From contig NZ_CM001022.1 in the NCBI RefSeq assembly GCF_000165795.1, forward strand, positions 868,001 through 932,000: a stretch of 64,000 nt of DNA, written 5' to 3'. The translations under genes and the position numbers were made by a program. Source of the stretch: Aminomonas paucivorans DSM 12260 (GTDB taxonomy: Bacteria > Synergistota > Synergistia > Synergistales > Synergistaceae). Position 1 is the first letter of the stretch; every line of letters begins with the position of its first letter. Below are positions 42,383 through 50,242 of this stretch, piece after piece. The notes below the pieces were generated by a model. The model ran no database searches and had not been told where the DNA came from. It saw only the letters and a list, made by a program, of their open reading frames with translations.

Positions 42383-43398
42383 TGCGCCCCCCCGCACCCC
42401 AGAAACCGCAAACCCGGGGGAGACTCCGGGTTTTTTTCTTCTGCCTTTTGGCCTTCGTCGCGGGGTTCGGGGCGGGGGCCGGTTGGCTTTCCGCCCGGGC
42501 CGCCCGGCCGGCCCCTCCTGTCCCCCCCGTCTCCGTCTCCGCGACGGGTACCCCTTCCGGGGCACGGGAGGAGGCGTCCTCCGTCTCCGCGACGCCTTCG
42601 CCGCAGCGCGAGGAGGCTGCGGATTCGGAGCAGGAGGCGTCAGCCCCTACGGCCCCTGCCCCCTCTCCCCTGTTCCTTCCCACCCCCGTCCCCTCCGGCG
42701 TCGGCCGGGTTGCGCTGGTGGTGGACGACATGGGGTATGATCTTGCGGTGGCGAGGCGTCTTGTAGGGTTGGGCCTTCCCCTGACCTGGGCCATCCTTCC
42801 CGACGCTCCCCACGCCGCAGCCACGGCGAAGATCGCCCGGGACGCGGGCATCCCCTATCTGGTCCACCTGCCCATGCAGGCCCAGGGAGACGGGGACGAC
42901 GGCCCCTATGCGGTGGCCTCGGGCTGGTCCGCCGAAGTGATCCGGGAACGGTCCCTGCGGGCCTTCGAGGCCCTCCCCGGAGCCTTCGGGGTGAACAACC
43001 ACCGGGGATCTCGGGCCACGGCGGATCGGGTCGCCATGGAGCGGTTCCTCTCGGTGCTCCAGGAGGCGCGTCCCGGCTGGATCTTTCTGGACAGCCGAAC
43101 CAACGGCGCTTCCTGCGGGTTTTCTGTGGCCCAGGAGAAGGGGATTCGGACGTCGAGGAACGATCGTTTCCTGGACCACAGGGACGAGGACGAGGCCATC
43201 CGTGCCGCCTTCGAGGCGGGGGCATCCCTTGCCCGCCGAAAGGGGCAGGCGATCCTCATCGGCCATCCCCGGCCTCGAACGGTGCACTTTCTGGAACGTC
43301 TTTCCCGAGGGGATGCGATTCCCCCGGGTGTGGAGCTGGAGACCCTCCCCGACCTGATGGGCCTGGTTTCGGAGGAGGCAGGAGGAGGAAGACCATGA
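42382..43398 (+). CDS. Divergent polysaccharide deacetylase family protein
   Basis: A 338-residue protein with a membrane anchor (FFFCLLAFVAGFGAGAGWL, about 17-35), a Pro/Ala/Ser-rich linker of about 60 residues, and a NodB-like domain of the divergent DUF610/YibQ type (GRVALVVDDMGYDLAVARRLVGLGLPLTWAILPDAPHA, GVNNHRGSRATAD, FLDSRTNGAS, GHPRPRTVHFLERL). It is commonly found downstream of envC and ctpA. The VDDMG motif keeps the Asp pair of the fold; activity is not established. TGA overlaps purA (ATGA). Confidence 0.9.
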   Translation: MRPPAPQKPQTRGRLRVFFFCLLAFVAGFGAGAGWLSARAARPAPPVPPVSVSATGTPSGAREEASSVSATPSPQREEAADSEQEASAPTAPAPSPLFLPTPVPSGVGRVALVVDDMGYDLAVARRLVGLGLPLTWAILPDAPHAAATAKIARDAGIPYLVHLPMQAQGDGDDGPYAVASGWSAEVIRERSLRAFEALPGAFGVNNHRGSRATADRVAMERFLSVLQEARPGWIFLDSRTNGASCGFSVAQEKGIRTSRNDRFLDHRDEDEAIRAAFEAGASLARRKGQAILIGHPRPRTVHFLERLSRGDAIPPGVELETLPDLMGLVSEEAGGGRP

Positions 43399-44681
43399 AG
43401 CGCAAGGCGGAAGTGATCATCGGAGCCCAGTGGGGCGACGAGGGCAAGGGGCGGGTGGTGGACGCCCTGGCGGAGCGGGTGGATCTGGTGGTGCGCTACC
43501 AGGGAGGGGCCAACGCGGGGCACACGGTCATCGCGGGGGGAGAGAAGCACGTCTTCCACCTGCTTCCCTCGGGGATGCTCTACCCGGGGAAGACCTGCGT
43601 CATCGGCGGCGGCGTGGTGGTGGACCCCGCCCAGCTCCTGACGGAGCTGCGGGAGCTTCAGGAGAAGGGGCGTGATCGCGCCCGGCTGGTGGTGAGCCGC
43701 ACCTCCCACGTGGTGATGCCCTACCACAAGATCCTGGACACCCTGGGGGAGAGGGAGAGGAGTTCCTGCCAGAAAATCGGCACCACCCACCGGGGCATCG
43801 GTCCCTGCTACGTGGACAAGTTCAACCGCGTGGGCATCCGCATGGAGGACCTGCTCTTCCCCCAGACCCTGAGGGAGAAGCTGGCTTTCAACCTGGAGAT
43901 GAAGAACCTGCTGCTCACCCGGATCTACGGGGAGAAACCCCTGGCTCTGGACGAGCTCTACAACCAGGCCCTTGCCTGGGGGGGCGAGCTGGCTCCGTTC
44001 CTGGGTGATGGTGCCCTGGAGGTCAACCGGGCCCTGGACGAGGGACGGGGGGTCCTCTTCGAGGGGGCCCAGGGCACCCTGCTGGATGTGGACTTCGGCA
44101 CCTATCCCTACGTCACCAGCTCCAGCCCCACCGCGGGGGGAGCCTGCACGGGCGTCGGGGTGGGACCCACCCGGATCGACCGGGTCCTCGGGGTGGCCAA
44201 GGCCTACTGCACCCGGGTGGGGGAGGGCCCCTTCCCCACGGAGCTTCTGGACGATCTGGGGCAGCAGCTTCGGGATCGGGGGGGAGAGTACGGCGCCACC
44301 ACCGGTCGGCCCCGACGTTGCGGCTGGCTGGACCTGGTGGCTCTCCGCTACGCCGTCATGGTGAACGGCCTCGGAGGCCTGGCGGTCACCAAGCTGGACG
44401 TGCTCACGGGGATCGACCCCCTGAAGGTGGCGGTGGGCTACCGGATCGACGGACAAGAGGTCCAGCACTTCCCCTCCGACCCGCAGCTCCTTCAGAACGC
44501 CGAGCCGGTATACCGGGAGCTGAAGGGGTGGACCGAGCCGCTGGAGGAGTGCCGCCGTCCCGAGGATCTGCCCCGAGCGGCCCGGGACTACCTGAAGTTC
44601 ATGGAGGAGTTCTGCGGGGCCCCGGCCGTCCTGGTGGGGGTGGGACCCGCCCGGGAAGCCACCATCCTGCAGGGACTCTAG
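43395..44681 (+). CDS. purA: Adenylosuccinate synthase
   Basis: A 428-residue enzyme joining IMP and aspartate with GTP in AMP synthesis. The P-loop GAQWGDEGKGRVVD is at the N terminus; IGTTHRGIGPCYVDK and GEYGATTGRPRRCGWLD are also complete. ATG 43395 is preceded by GGAGGAGGAAGACC and overlaps the deacetylase stop. The only purine gene in the window, carried at the end of the envelope run. Confidence 0.97.
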   Translation: MKRKAEVIIGAQWGDEGKGRVVDALAERVDLVVRYQGGANAGHTVIAGGEKHVFHLLPSGMLYPGKTCVIGGGVVVDPAQLLTELRELQEKGRDRARLVVSRTSHVVMPYHKILDTLGERERSSCQKIGTTHRGIGPCYVDKFNRVGIRMEDLLFPQTLREKLAFNLEMKNLLLTRIYGEKPLALDELYNQALAWGGELAPFLGDGALEVNRALDEGRGVLFEGAQGTLLDVDFGTYPYVTSSSPTAGGACTGVGVGPTRIDRVLGVAKAYCTRVGEGPFPTELLDDLGQQLRDRGGEYGATTGRPRRCGWLDLVALRYAVMVNGLGGLAVTKLDVLTGIDPLKVAVGYRIDGQEVQHFPSDPQLLQNAEPVYRELKGWTEPLEECRRPEDLPRAARDYLKFMEEFCGAPAVLVGVGPAREATILQGL

Positions 44682-44699
44682 AGGGAGGGTTCCCCTCCC

Positions 44700-45203
44700 T
44701 TGCTGCCCGTGGAGATCCGCTTCTGCCGCCCGGAGGACCAGGCGGCCTTGGTGGAGATCGAGGCCCAGGGACAACCTTTCCCCTGGGCCTCCGGGGTTTT
44801 TGCGCAGGACCTCCGCGGAGAGGGGGGCGTCTTCTACCTGGGTGCCCAGGCCCCCAAGGGGGTTCTCTGCGGGTTTGCGGTGGGGCGGGTGGAGCGGGGC
44901 GACCTGCTCCTCCTGAACCTGGGGGTCCACCTGCGGTACCGGCGTCAGGGAGTGGGCCTTCAGCTTCTGGCTGCTCTGGGGGAGACGGGGACGTATCTGG
45001 GGTGCCACCGGTTGCGCCTCCACGTCCGGTTTTCCAACGAGGGAGCCCGGCAGTTCTACGGTGACCTGGGCTTCCGGCGCCTCCTCCGGATCCCGGCGTA
45101 CTACGAGGATGGAGAGGACGCGGAGGAGTGGGTGGGGGCGCTTCCCCTTTCCCTGGTCCGCCCCGAAGCCTCTGCGGCAGCCTCGGGCTCCGAGGAGGGC
45201 TGA
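44700..45203 (+). CDS. rimI: Ribosomal-protein-alanine N-acetyltransferase RimI-like
   Basis: A 167-residue GNAT protein. TTG 44700 is the best start, ten bases after AGGGAGGG; GTG 44709 is an alternative. It has the RimI pattern IEAQGQPFPWASGVFAQDL near residues 20-40, LNLGVHLRYRRQGVGLQLLAAL with the acetyl-CoA loop, and LHVRFSNEGARQFYGDLGF. Target assignment to ribosomal protein S18 is by family only. The gene ends just before the DMT transporter, whose Shine-Dalgarno overlaps the stop region. Confidence 0.82.
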   Translation: MLPVEIRFCRPEDQAALVEIEAQGQPFPWASGVFAQDLRGEGGVFYLGAQAPKGVLCGFAVGRVERGDLLLLNLGVHLRYRRQGVGLQLLAALGETGTYLGCHRLRLHVRFSNEGARQFYGDLGFRRLLRIPAYYEDGEDAEEWVGALPLSLVRPEASAAASGSEEG

Positions 45204-45206
45204 CGG

Positions 45207-46148
45207 ATGCCCATCCAGCCGAATCCCCGTCCCTGGCAGGTGCTGGCGGCGGACCTGGCCCTCCTGGTGGTGGCGGCGGTGTGGGGGGCGGGGTACCCCG
45301 TCTCGGCCCTGGCCATCCGATCCATCACCCCCCTTTGGCTTCTGGGAATCCGCTTCGCCATCGCCGGAACCGCCATGGTGGTGCTCTTCCGCCGCCACCT
45401 TCGGGGATTCGACTGGAGGGGAGCCATCCCCGTCTACGCCCTCTCCCTCGTCATGGCCCTTTCCTACCTCCTCCACATCTACGCCCTTACCCTGAGCACC
45501 GCGGCCAAACAGTCCTTCATCGCCGGGACCAGCGTGGCCATGGTTCCCTTCGTCTCCGCAGCCTTCCATCGCTGTTGGCCCAGCCGCGTTGCCCTGGCCG
45601 GGTCCCTGGTGACCTCTCTGGGGCTCTCGGTCCTGGCCTTCACCCCCGGCATGGCCTTCAACGGAGGGGACGTCCTCTCCCTCCTGATGGCGGTGACCAT
45701 TGCCCTCCACGTGGTGCTTTGCGCCGCCTGCATCCGCAAGCACGACGCCCTGGCGGTGGCGACGATCCAGATCCTCTGCGGGGGGATGGTCTTTCTCCTG
45801 GGGGCGGTGCTGCTGGAGCCCCTGCCGGACTTTCGCTTCACCCCGGGCCTCTGGCGGAGCATCCTCTTCCTAGCCCTCCTCGCCACGGTGTTCCCCTTCG
45901 GGGTCCAATGTGTGGCCCTTCGGTACACCCACGAGGTCCACGCGGGGATCCTCCTGGCCCTGGAGAGTCCCTTCGGCTACGGGGTGGCCATCCTCATGGG
46001 GCAGGAGCGGCTTCGGGGACAGGGACTGGTGGCGGGGGCCATCCTCCTGGCGGGGGTGCTGCTGGCAGAATCGGAGCTCTGGAGGGGACCCTCCCGGGAG
46101 AGGACGGAACCCGAGGAGGCGGAAGAAGCGGCGGAGGAAGCGGGATGA
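45207..46148 (+). CDS. DMT superfamily (EamA) transporter
   Basis: A 313-residue membrane protein with ten helices in two EamA repeats: the first opens with LLVVAAVWGAGYPVSALAI, the second covers about 160-300 (FPFGVQCVALRYTHEVHAGILLALESPFGYGVAILMG). Such proteins export amino acids or other metabolites. The C terminus is Glu-rich. ATG 45207 follows GAGGAGGGCTGACGG. A GC hairpin follows the gene. Confidence 0.92.
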   Translation: MPIQPNPRPWQVLAADLALLVVAAVWGAGYPVSALAIRSITPLWLLGIRFAIAGTAMVVLFRRHLRGFDWRGAIPVYALSLVMALSYLLHIYALTLSTAAKQSFIAGTSVAMVPFVSAAFHRCWPSRVALAGSLVTSLGLSVLAFTPGMAFNGGDVLSLLMAVTIALHVVLCAACIRKHDALAVATIQILCGGMVFLLGAVLLEPLPDFRFTPGLWRSILFLALLATVFPFGVQCVALRYTHEVHAGILLALESPFGYGVAILMGQERLRGQGLVAGAILLAGVLLAESELWRGPSRERTEPEEAEEAAEEAG

Positions 46149-46176
46149 GGGGCCTTGCCGTTTCCGGACAGTCCCA

Positions 46177-46204
46177 GGGGGTCGCACCGAAAGGGGCGAC
46201 CCCC
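46177..46204. terminator. Hairpin between convergent DMT and GNAT genes
   Basis: GGGGGTCGC pairs with GCGACCCCC, an A-G mismatch, then CC/GG closing a GAAA tetraloop. Followed by CGTTT only. Its place between converging genes suggests a bidirectional stop. The rest of the 133-base gap shows no gene. Confidence 0.55.
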
Positions 46205-46281
46205 GTTTGGTGCGGGAGGACAGGGGGCGGCATCGGGAGCCTCCGGTTCGGCCCTGCACCGGCGGGCAAGGACAGAGGTTC

Positions 46282-46914
46282 TTAGAGGTTTCCGACTCTC
46301 CCCTCGTCGCAGGGTTCGGTGGAGGGGGTTTTTCGGTCGGCTTCTCCCCTTCGGCTGGTCGTTCCTGGCTCTTTGAACCACTCCTCCCGGAGGATCCCGC
46401 AGACAACGATATCCTCGTAGATGCCGTTCTTCTTCACGTGTCGGCGCAGCACCCCTTCCCGGATCATCCCCAGCTTCTCCAGGACCCTCCCGGAGGCGGG
46501 ATTGCGAGGGAAGAAGCAGGCATGGATCTTTTGGAGATGCAGCGTCCCGAAGCCGAAGGCCAGGACGGCACGCCCCGCCTCGGAACAGTATCCCTGCCCC
46601 CAGCCGGGCTTGCCGACCCAGTACCCCAGCTCGGCCCGATCGGCCCCCCCTTCGATCACCAGACCGATGGCTCCCACCAGTTCCCGGTTCGTCTTCCGGG
46701 TGATGGCGAAGTTCGCCTGTTCTCCCGATTCGAACAACCTCTCGTGGGTGCCGATCCATTCCTCCGCCATCCCGTTCTCGTAAGGATGGGGGATGCGAAG
46801 GGTCGTGTCCGCGATGGCCGCGTCTCCCGCCAGCGCCTGCACGGATCGGGCGTCGGAAAGGGCGAAGGGACGAAGGAGCAGCCGGGGAGTCTCCAGAACG
46901 GGTAGGCGGCTCAC
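46282..46914 (-). CDS. GNAT family acetyltransferase, RimJ/RimL type
   Basis: A 210-residue protein opening LPVLETPRLLLRPFALSDARSV, the usual RimJ/RimL start, with ELGYWVGKPGWGQGYCSEAGRAVLAFGFGTL and RNPASGRVLEKLGMIREGVL. GTG 46914 overlaps the stop of the upstream PDZ gene (GTGA), so the two form a coupled pair. The last 25 residues (RRGEADRKTPSTEPCDEG) exceed the domain. Substrate not determined; resembles the enzyme cut by the left window edge. Confidence 0.88.
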   Translation of the reverse strand: MSRLPVLETPRLLLRPFALSDARSVQALAGDAAIADTTLRIPHPYENGMAEEWIGTHERLFESGEQANFAITRKTNRELVGAIGLVIEGGADRAELGYWVGKPGWGQGYCSEAGRAVLAFGFGTLHLQKIHACFFPRNPASGRVLEKLGMIREGVLRRHVKKNGIYEDIVVCGILREEWFKEPGTTSRRGEADRKTPSTEPCDEGRVGNL

Positions 46915-47609
46915 CGGATCGTCACCGAGCCCTGCGGGGTTCCCCCCCGGGAGTAGACCAGTACCAGGGAGGCCTCCTCCGCGGCCTTGTTGGCCAGATA
47001 GGACCTCAGGGCCGCCGTGTCCATCTCCTTCGTGCTTCGACCGTTGACCTCCAGAAGCACGTCCCGCTCCACGAGCCCCGCATCGGCTGCCTTGCTGCCC
47101 GCCTCCACGGAAGAGATGGCCACGTACCCGTCGGGGTTCCTGTCCCCCAGGACGATTCCCAGGGACTTCTTCCGCACGTTCCCCGAATCGGGAAGCTGGT
47201 TGACCGCCTCGTTGACGACCTGATCGATCGGCGTCCCGTCCAGCTTGTTGCGGATTTCCTGGATGAGGGGGATCAGGTGGTCGATGGACCGCTGCCGGGT
47301 CACCTGCCCCTGAAGGAGTTCCAGCTCGCTGACCAGGAGGCGCACGTTGCCGTCCCGCTGCAGCATGTTGAACTTCACCTTGCAGAGCTGCGTGGGAAGC
47401 CAGAAGCCGTCCCCGAAGTTCTTGGCCACCACCACCTTGTACGGGTCCACCTCGTCGACGGTGAAGTTCTTTCCCGTCATGACCTCCAGGATCATGTCCT
47501 GGACCTTCCCGGTGTCGGTCTCCCGGATGGTGGTGGTGAAGAGGGTGGCTCCCCAACATGCGGGGGCCAGGGAAAGCAGAAACAGGGAAACCAGCAGGAT
47601 GCGGCGCAA
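46911..47609 (-). CDS. Secreted PDZ-domain protein, unknown function
   Basis: A 232-residue exported protein. TTG 47609 follows AGGAGGAATTCCC and begins a signal peptide (RRILLVSLFLLSLAPACWG); the A-C junction might also serve as a lipobox-like site, though weakly. A middle domain (TVDEVDPYKVVVAKNFGDGFWLPTQLCKVKFNMLQ) of about 130 residues is not recognised. The C-terminal 85 residues are a PDZ domain (GIVLGDRNPDGYVAISSVEAGSKAADAGLVERDVLLEVNG). It lacks any protease part, so it may be a periplasmic adaptor. Confidence 0.8.
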   Translation of the reverse strand: MRRILLVSLFLLSLAPACWGATLFTTTIRETDTGKVQDMILEVMTGKNFTVDEVDPYKVVVAKNFGDGFWLPTQLCKVKFNMLQRDGNVRLLVSELELLQGQVTRQRSIDHLIPLIQEIRNKLDGTPIDQVVNEAVNQLPDSGNVRKKSLGIVLGDRNPDGYVAISSVEAGSKAADAGLVERDVLLEVNGRSTKEMDTAALRSYLANKAAEEASLVLVYSRGGTPQGSVTIR

Positions 47610-47676
47610 GGGAATTCCTCCTAACGGATCCAGGTTGGGATGGGGTACAGGGAAAACCCTACCACCGGACCAGCGA

Positions 47677-47690
47677 GGTTTCATGAAACC
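47677..47690. promoter_or_regulatory. 14-bp perfect palindrome upstream of the PDZ gene
   Basis: GGTTTCATGAAACC lies 68 bases before the PDZ-gene start. It could be an operator. The remaining bases between the PDZ gene and tRNA-Val hold no gene I can support. Confidence 0.4.
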
Positions 47691-47786
47691 GGCGGTGTTT
47701 TTCGGGGGGCTACAGGGCGTTTACGTACGGGGAGCGTGGTTTGGGAGGAGGAGTTCTGAGAGCTTGCGAGATCCGGGGGCACGGGC

Positions 47787-47817
47787 AAAAAAAGGGCCGC
47801 ACCCGAAGGCGCGGCCC
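47787..47817 (-). terminator. Terminator of tRNA-Val
   Basis: On the minus strand a GGGCCGCGCC stem closes with GGTGCGGCCC around a CTTCGG-type loop and is followed by seven Ts. Confidence 0.9.
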
Positions 47818-47825
47818 GATCCTTT

Positions 47826-47900
47826 TGGTGGGCGACACAGGGTTCGAACCTGTGACCCCTGCCGTGTGAAGGCAGTGCTCTCCCGCTGAGCTAGTCGCCC
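47826..47900 (-). tRNA. tRNA-Val (CAC)
   Basis: On the minus strand: acceptor GGGCGAC/GTCGCCC, D arm AGCTCAGCGGGAGAGC, anticodon arm CTGCC-TTCACAC-GGCAG giving CAC, T arm GGTTCGAACC, encoded CCA. Confidence 0.97.
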
Positions 47901-47920
47901 GAAGCCTTGCAACATCGGGA

Positions 47921-47949
47921 ATTATACGATGGAGGGGCGACTCGCGCAA
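47921..47949 (-). promoter_or_regulatory. Promoter of tRNA-Val
   Basis: On the minus strand TTGCGC (47949-47944), 17 bases, TATAAT (47926-47921), about 20 bases before the tRNA. Confidence 0.75.
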
Positions 47950-47962
47950 CCCCCTTTGGAGG

Positions 47963-48133
47963 TCATTTCGTGGATTTTACGCTGTAGCTCTTGCTGCCCC
48001 AGGATTTTCCCTTCACCGGGGTTCCCTCCAGGAGCTGGACGAATCGGTCCAGGCACTGGGGACACCTCACGACGGTTTCCTTGTCTTCCACCTCAAACTC
48101 GTGCTTGCAGCTGATGCAGCGAAATCGACGCAC
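47963..48133 (-). CDS. 56-residue zinc-ribbon protein
   Basis: A short gene not evident from length-limited searches. GTG 48133 follows GGTGGAGAAAAG. The protein has C6-x2-C9 and C24-x2-C27 (RCISCKHEF and VRCPQC), a compact zinc ribbon, and a Lys/Ser-rich tail ending SVKSTK. The reading frame is clean and the two CxxC knuckles are well spaced. Small zinc ribbons of this kind resemble FmdB-type regulators or nucleic-acid-binding proteins; no role can be fixed. It lies between tRNA-Val and the DUF554 gene, same strand. Confidence 0.75.
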   Translation of the reverse strand: MRRFRCISCKHEFEVEDKETVVRCPQCLDRFVQLLEGTPVKGKSWGSKSYSVKSTK

Positions 48134-48227
48134 CTTTTCTCCACCCCCCTCTTCGTGCGGCCCTTGAGGGGCCGGAAATCCTTAACGAATCGAGTATAGC
48201 CCACCGTCGGGGTTCGATCCAGGGGGA

Positions 48228-48932
48228 TCAGGACAAGAGGCTGGAGAGAGCTGCGGCGAAGAGGAGCCCCGGGAGGAGGTTCAGGACCCGGAAACGGCGG
48301 ATCTCCAGCAAGGAAAGGCCCAATCCCAGGAGGAGGATGCCCCCCACTGCGGACATCTCGTCGATCACCGGCTGGGAGAGGAGGGACTGGAACGCTCGGG
48401 CCCCCAGGGTGAGGCCTCCCTGAAAGAGGAGGAGGGGGACCGACGCCGCCACCACCCCGGGGCCCAAGGACGCGGCCAGGGCCACGGAGGAGAAGCCGTC
48501 CAGCACCGTCTTGGCCAAAAGCAGGTTGGGGTACCCTCCCAGGCCCTCTTCGATGGCCCCCAGGATGGTCATGGAGCCGGTGCAGAAGAGCAGGAAGGCG
48601 GTGACGAAGCCCTGGACGAACCGGTCGTTCTCGCAGCGGAAGCGCTGCCGGAGCCCTTCTGCGAAGTTGTCGAGGCGCTTCTCCAGGTTCAGGGCCTCCC
48701 CGGTCAGGGCGCCCAGGACCAGGCTGAAGATCAGGACGAGGAAGTTCTGGGTCTTGGCGGCCATGTGGATGCCCAGAAAGAGGGTGAAGAGGCCGATGGC
48801 GTGGAAGGCCGTCTCCACGTGCCTCTGGGGGAGGCGGGAGCGCATGAGCAGGCCGAAGGAGCCTCCTGCCAGGACCGCCGCGGCGTTGGCGAGGCTGCCG
48901 AAGATGGGGATGTGCTGGATCCATTCGTTCAA
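48228..48932 (-). CDS. DUF554 family membrane protein
   Basis: A 234-residue protein with about seven hydrophobic helices. The start IPIFGSLANAAAVLAGGSFGLLMRSRLP, the central CTGSMTILGAIEEGLGGYPNLLLAKTVLDGFSSVALAASLG and the end VGGILLLGLGLSLLEIRRFRVLNLLPGLL match DUF554 (YqgA-like), a family of putative transporters with unknown substrate. ATG 48932 is preceded by AGGAGGAATCCCC. Confidence 0.93.
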   Translation of the reverse strand: MNEWIQHIPIFGSLANAAAVLAGGSFGLLMRSRLPQRHVETAFHAIGLFTLFLGIHMAAKTQNFLVLIFSLVLGALTGEALNLEKRLDNFAEGLRQRFRCENDRFVQGFVTAFLLFCTGSMTILGAIEEGLGGYPNLLLAKTVLDGFSSVALAASLGPGVVAASVPLLLFQGGLTLGARAFQSLLSQPVIDEMSAVGGILLLGLGLSLLEIRRFRVLNLLPGLLFAAALSSLLS

Positions 48933-48959
48933 GGGGATTCCTCCTGTTCCGGTTTCCGA

Positions 48960-49631
48960 TCAGAAAAGGCGATACACGTGCGTCAGGGTGAAGTAGAAGC
49001 CCACCCCCAGGAAGGCGACCCCCGTGAGGTGGCGCAGCAGGGTCTCCAGGGGGTCGATGCGCCGGAGGCGCCGGGAGATGACCTGGGTTCCCGCGGAAAG
49101 CCCCCATCCCGCCAGGGCCACGGGGAGGGCGGCTCCCAGGCCGAAAAGCCCCGGGAGGAGGAGGGAGGACCCTTCCCGGGCCGCCAGGGGCAGCAGTCCG
49201 CCGAAGAACAGGGCCGCCGTCTCCGGGCAGGGGAGCAGGGACAGGAGCACCCCCAGGAGGAAGGCCCCCGGGCCGTTTGGGGGGATCCTCTCCGCCAGGG
49301 CCTTCTTGAGGCTCCCCCCCGTGTGGGGGGTGAGCCACTCCAGCAGGAGGGCTCCTACCACCAGAAACAGGGGGCCCGCCGCTTTGGCCAGGATCCGCAG
49401 GACGTTCCGGTAGAGGTCCGGGGCGTCCAGGAGCCCTCCCACCAGCAGGGCCCCCAGGAGGAGGTGGGTCAGGAACCGCCCCGCCCCGTAGGCGCCTCCC
49501 TGGATCAGGGCTTCCCGGGGGTTTCCCGGCCGGATCACGCAGGACAGGGCCGCCACGTTGGAGGCCAGGGGACAGGGGCTCAGGGTGGCCAGGATCCCCA
49601 GCCACAGGGCGGTGAAGGCGGCCAGGATCAT
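48960..49631 (-). CDS. CcdA/ArsG-like membrane protein
   Basis: A 223-residue protein with six helices. Cys-Pro motifs occur in helix 1 (LSPCPLASNVAALS) and helix 4 (SLLPCPETAALFFGG), as in the CcdA/DsbD transmembrane electron-carrier fold and the ArsG permease subfamily. It may pass thiol electrons across the membrane to its neighbour or act in efflux of aromatic arsenicals; both are family-based ideas. ATG 49631 overlaps the stop of the ArsF-like gene (ATGA). Confidence 0.8.
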   Translation of the reverse strand: MILAAFTALWLGILATLSPCPLASNVAALSCVIRPGNPREALIQGGAYGAGRFLTHLLLGALLVGGLLDAPDLYRNVLRILAKAAGPLFLVVGALLLEWLTPHTGGSLKKALAERIPPNGPGAFLLGVLLSLLPCPETAALFFGGLLPLAAREGSSLLLPGLFGLGAALPVALAGWGLSAGTQVISRRLRRIDPLETLLRHLTGVAFLGVGFYFTLTHVYRLF

Positions 49632-50089
49632 GGGGCCACCGCCTCTTTCAGGAAGGGCGCCAGGGCCTGGAGGAAGAAGGGACGGAACGCCTCGGGCCGG
49701 TCGGCCAAGCGATAGGCCTCCTCTAGGTTGCGGAACCGGATCTCCCGGCCATTTCGCACCAGGGAGACCACCAGGGTGGTGCCGAAGAGGCCGTAGGTTT
49801 CAATGTAACGCTCGTTTTCCGGCTCTTCCAGGGAGAGCTTGCGGAAGGACAGGCGCCCTGCGGCCACGTCCCCCGAGAGGGGGCCTTCGAGGGCCTCCTG
49901 GGCGTTCCTTTCCAGGTCGTCGCAGACGGGACAGTAGCCCCCGCCCCGGAAGAGGATCACCTCCACCCGGGTTCCAGATTCCTCGGGGGGAAGGGGGTGG
50001 GGCCGCGTCTCATTCTGGAGGTCCCGGAGGGCGTAGCCCAGGCTGAAGGCCGCGAAGAGAAGGACGCAGAGCCCCGCAAAACGCTTCAT
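49628..50089 (-). CDS. ArsF-like thioredoxin-fold protein
   Basis: A 153-residue protein with an N-terminal signal/anchor (FAGLCVLLFAAFSLGYAL, about 4-21) and a thioredoxin-like domain carrying C-P-V-C in RGGGYCPVCDDLERNA at about residue 53. It matches the ArsF family annotated as a nitroreductase subunit partner of ArsG. No ArsE gene is nearby. The pair may form a periplasmic disulfide/thiol relay. ATG 50089 has AGGAGGCAGGAGC upstream and the gene is divergent from lepB. Confidence 0.75.
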   Translation of the reverse strand: MKRFAGLCVLLFAAFSLGYALRDLQNETRPHPLPPEESGTRVEVILFRGGGYCPVCDDLERNAQEALEGPLSGDVAAGRLSFRKLSLEEPENERYIETYGLFGTTLVVSLVRNGREIRFRNLEEAYRLADRPEAFRPFFLQALAPFLKEAVAP

Positions 50090-50140
50090 GCTCCTGCCTC
50101 CTTTGGGGAGCCTCCCCGGCGGGCGCAGGGACGGGGATGC

Positions 50141-50169
50141 TTGAAATGGTTGGGTCCGGGCATTATAAA
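50141..50169 (+). promoter_or_regulatory. lepB operon promoter
   Basis: TTGAAA (50141-50146), 17 bases, TATAAA (50164-50169), 73 bases before lepB. It likely drives lepB-rbgA-rnhB and the following overlapping genes. Confidence 0.75.
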
Positions 50170-50242
50170 CGGAGTGCGTTTGCGGCAGCAAGCCGCGCCG
50201 AGGCCTTGGGCCGGATGTTGGACGGGAGGTTGGGGAAGGGAT

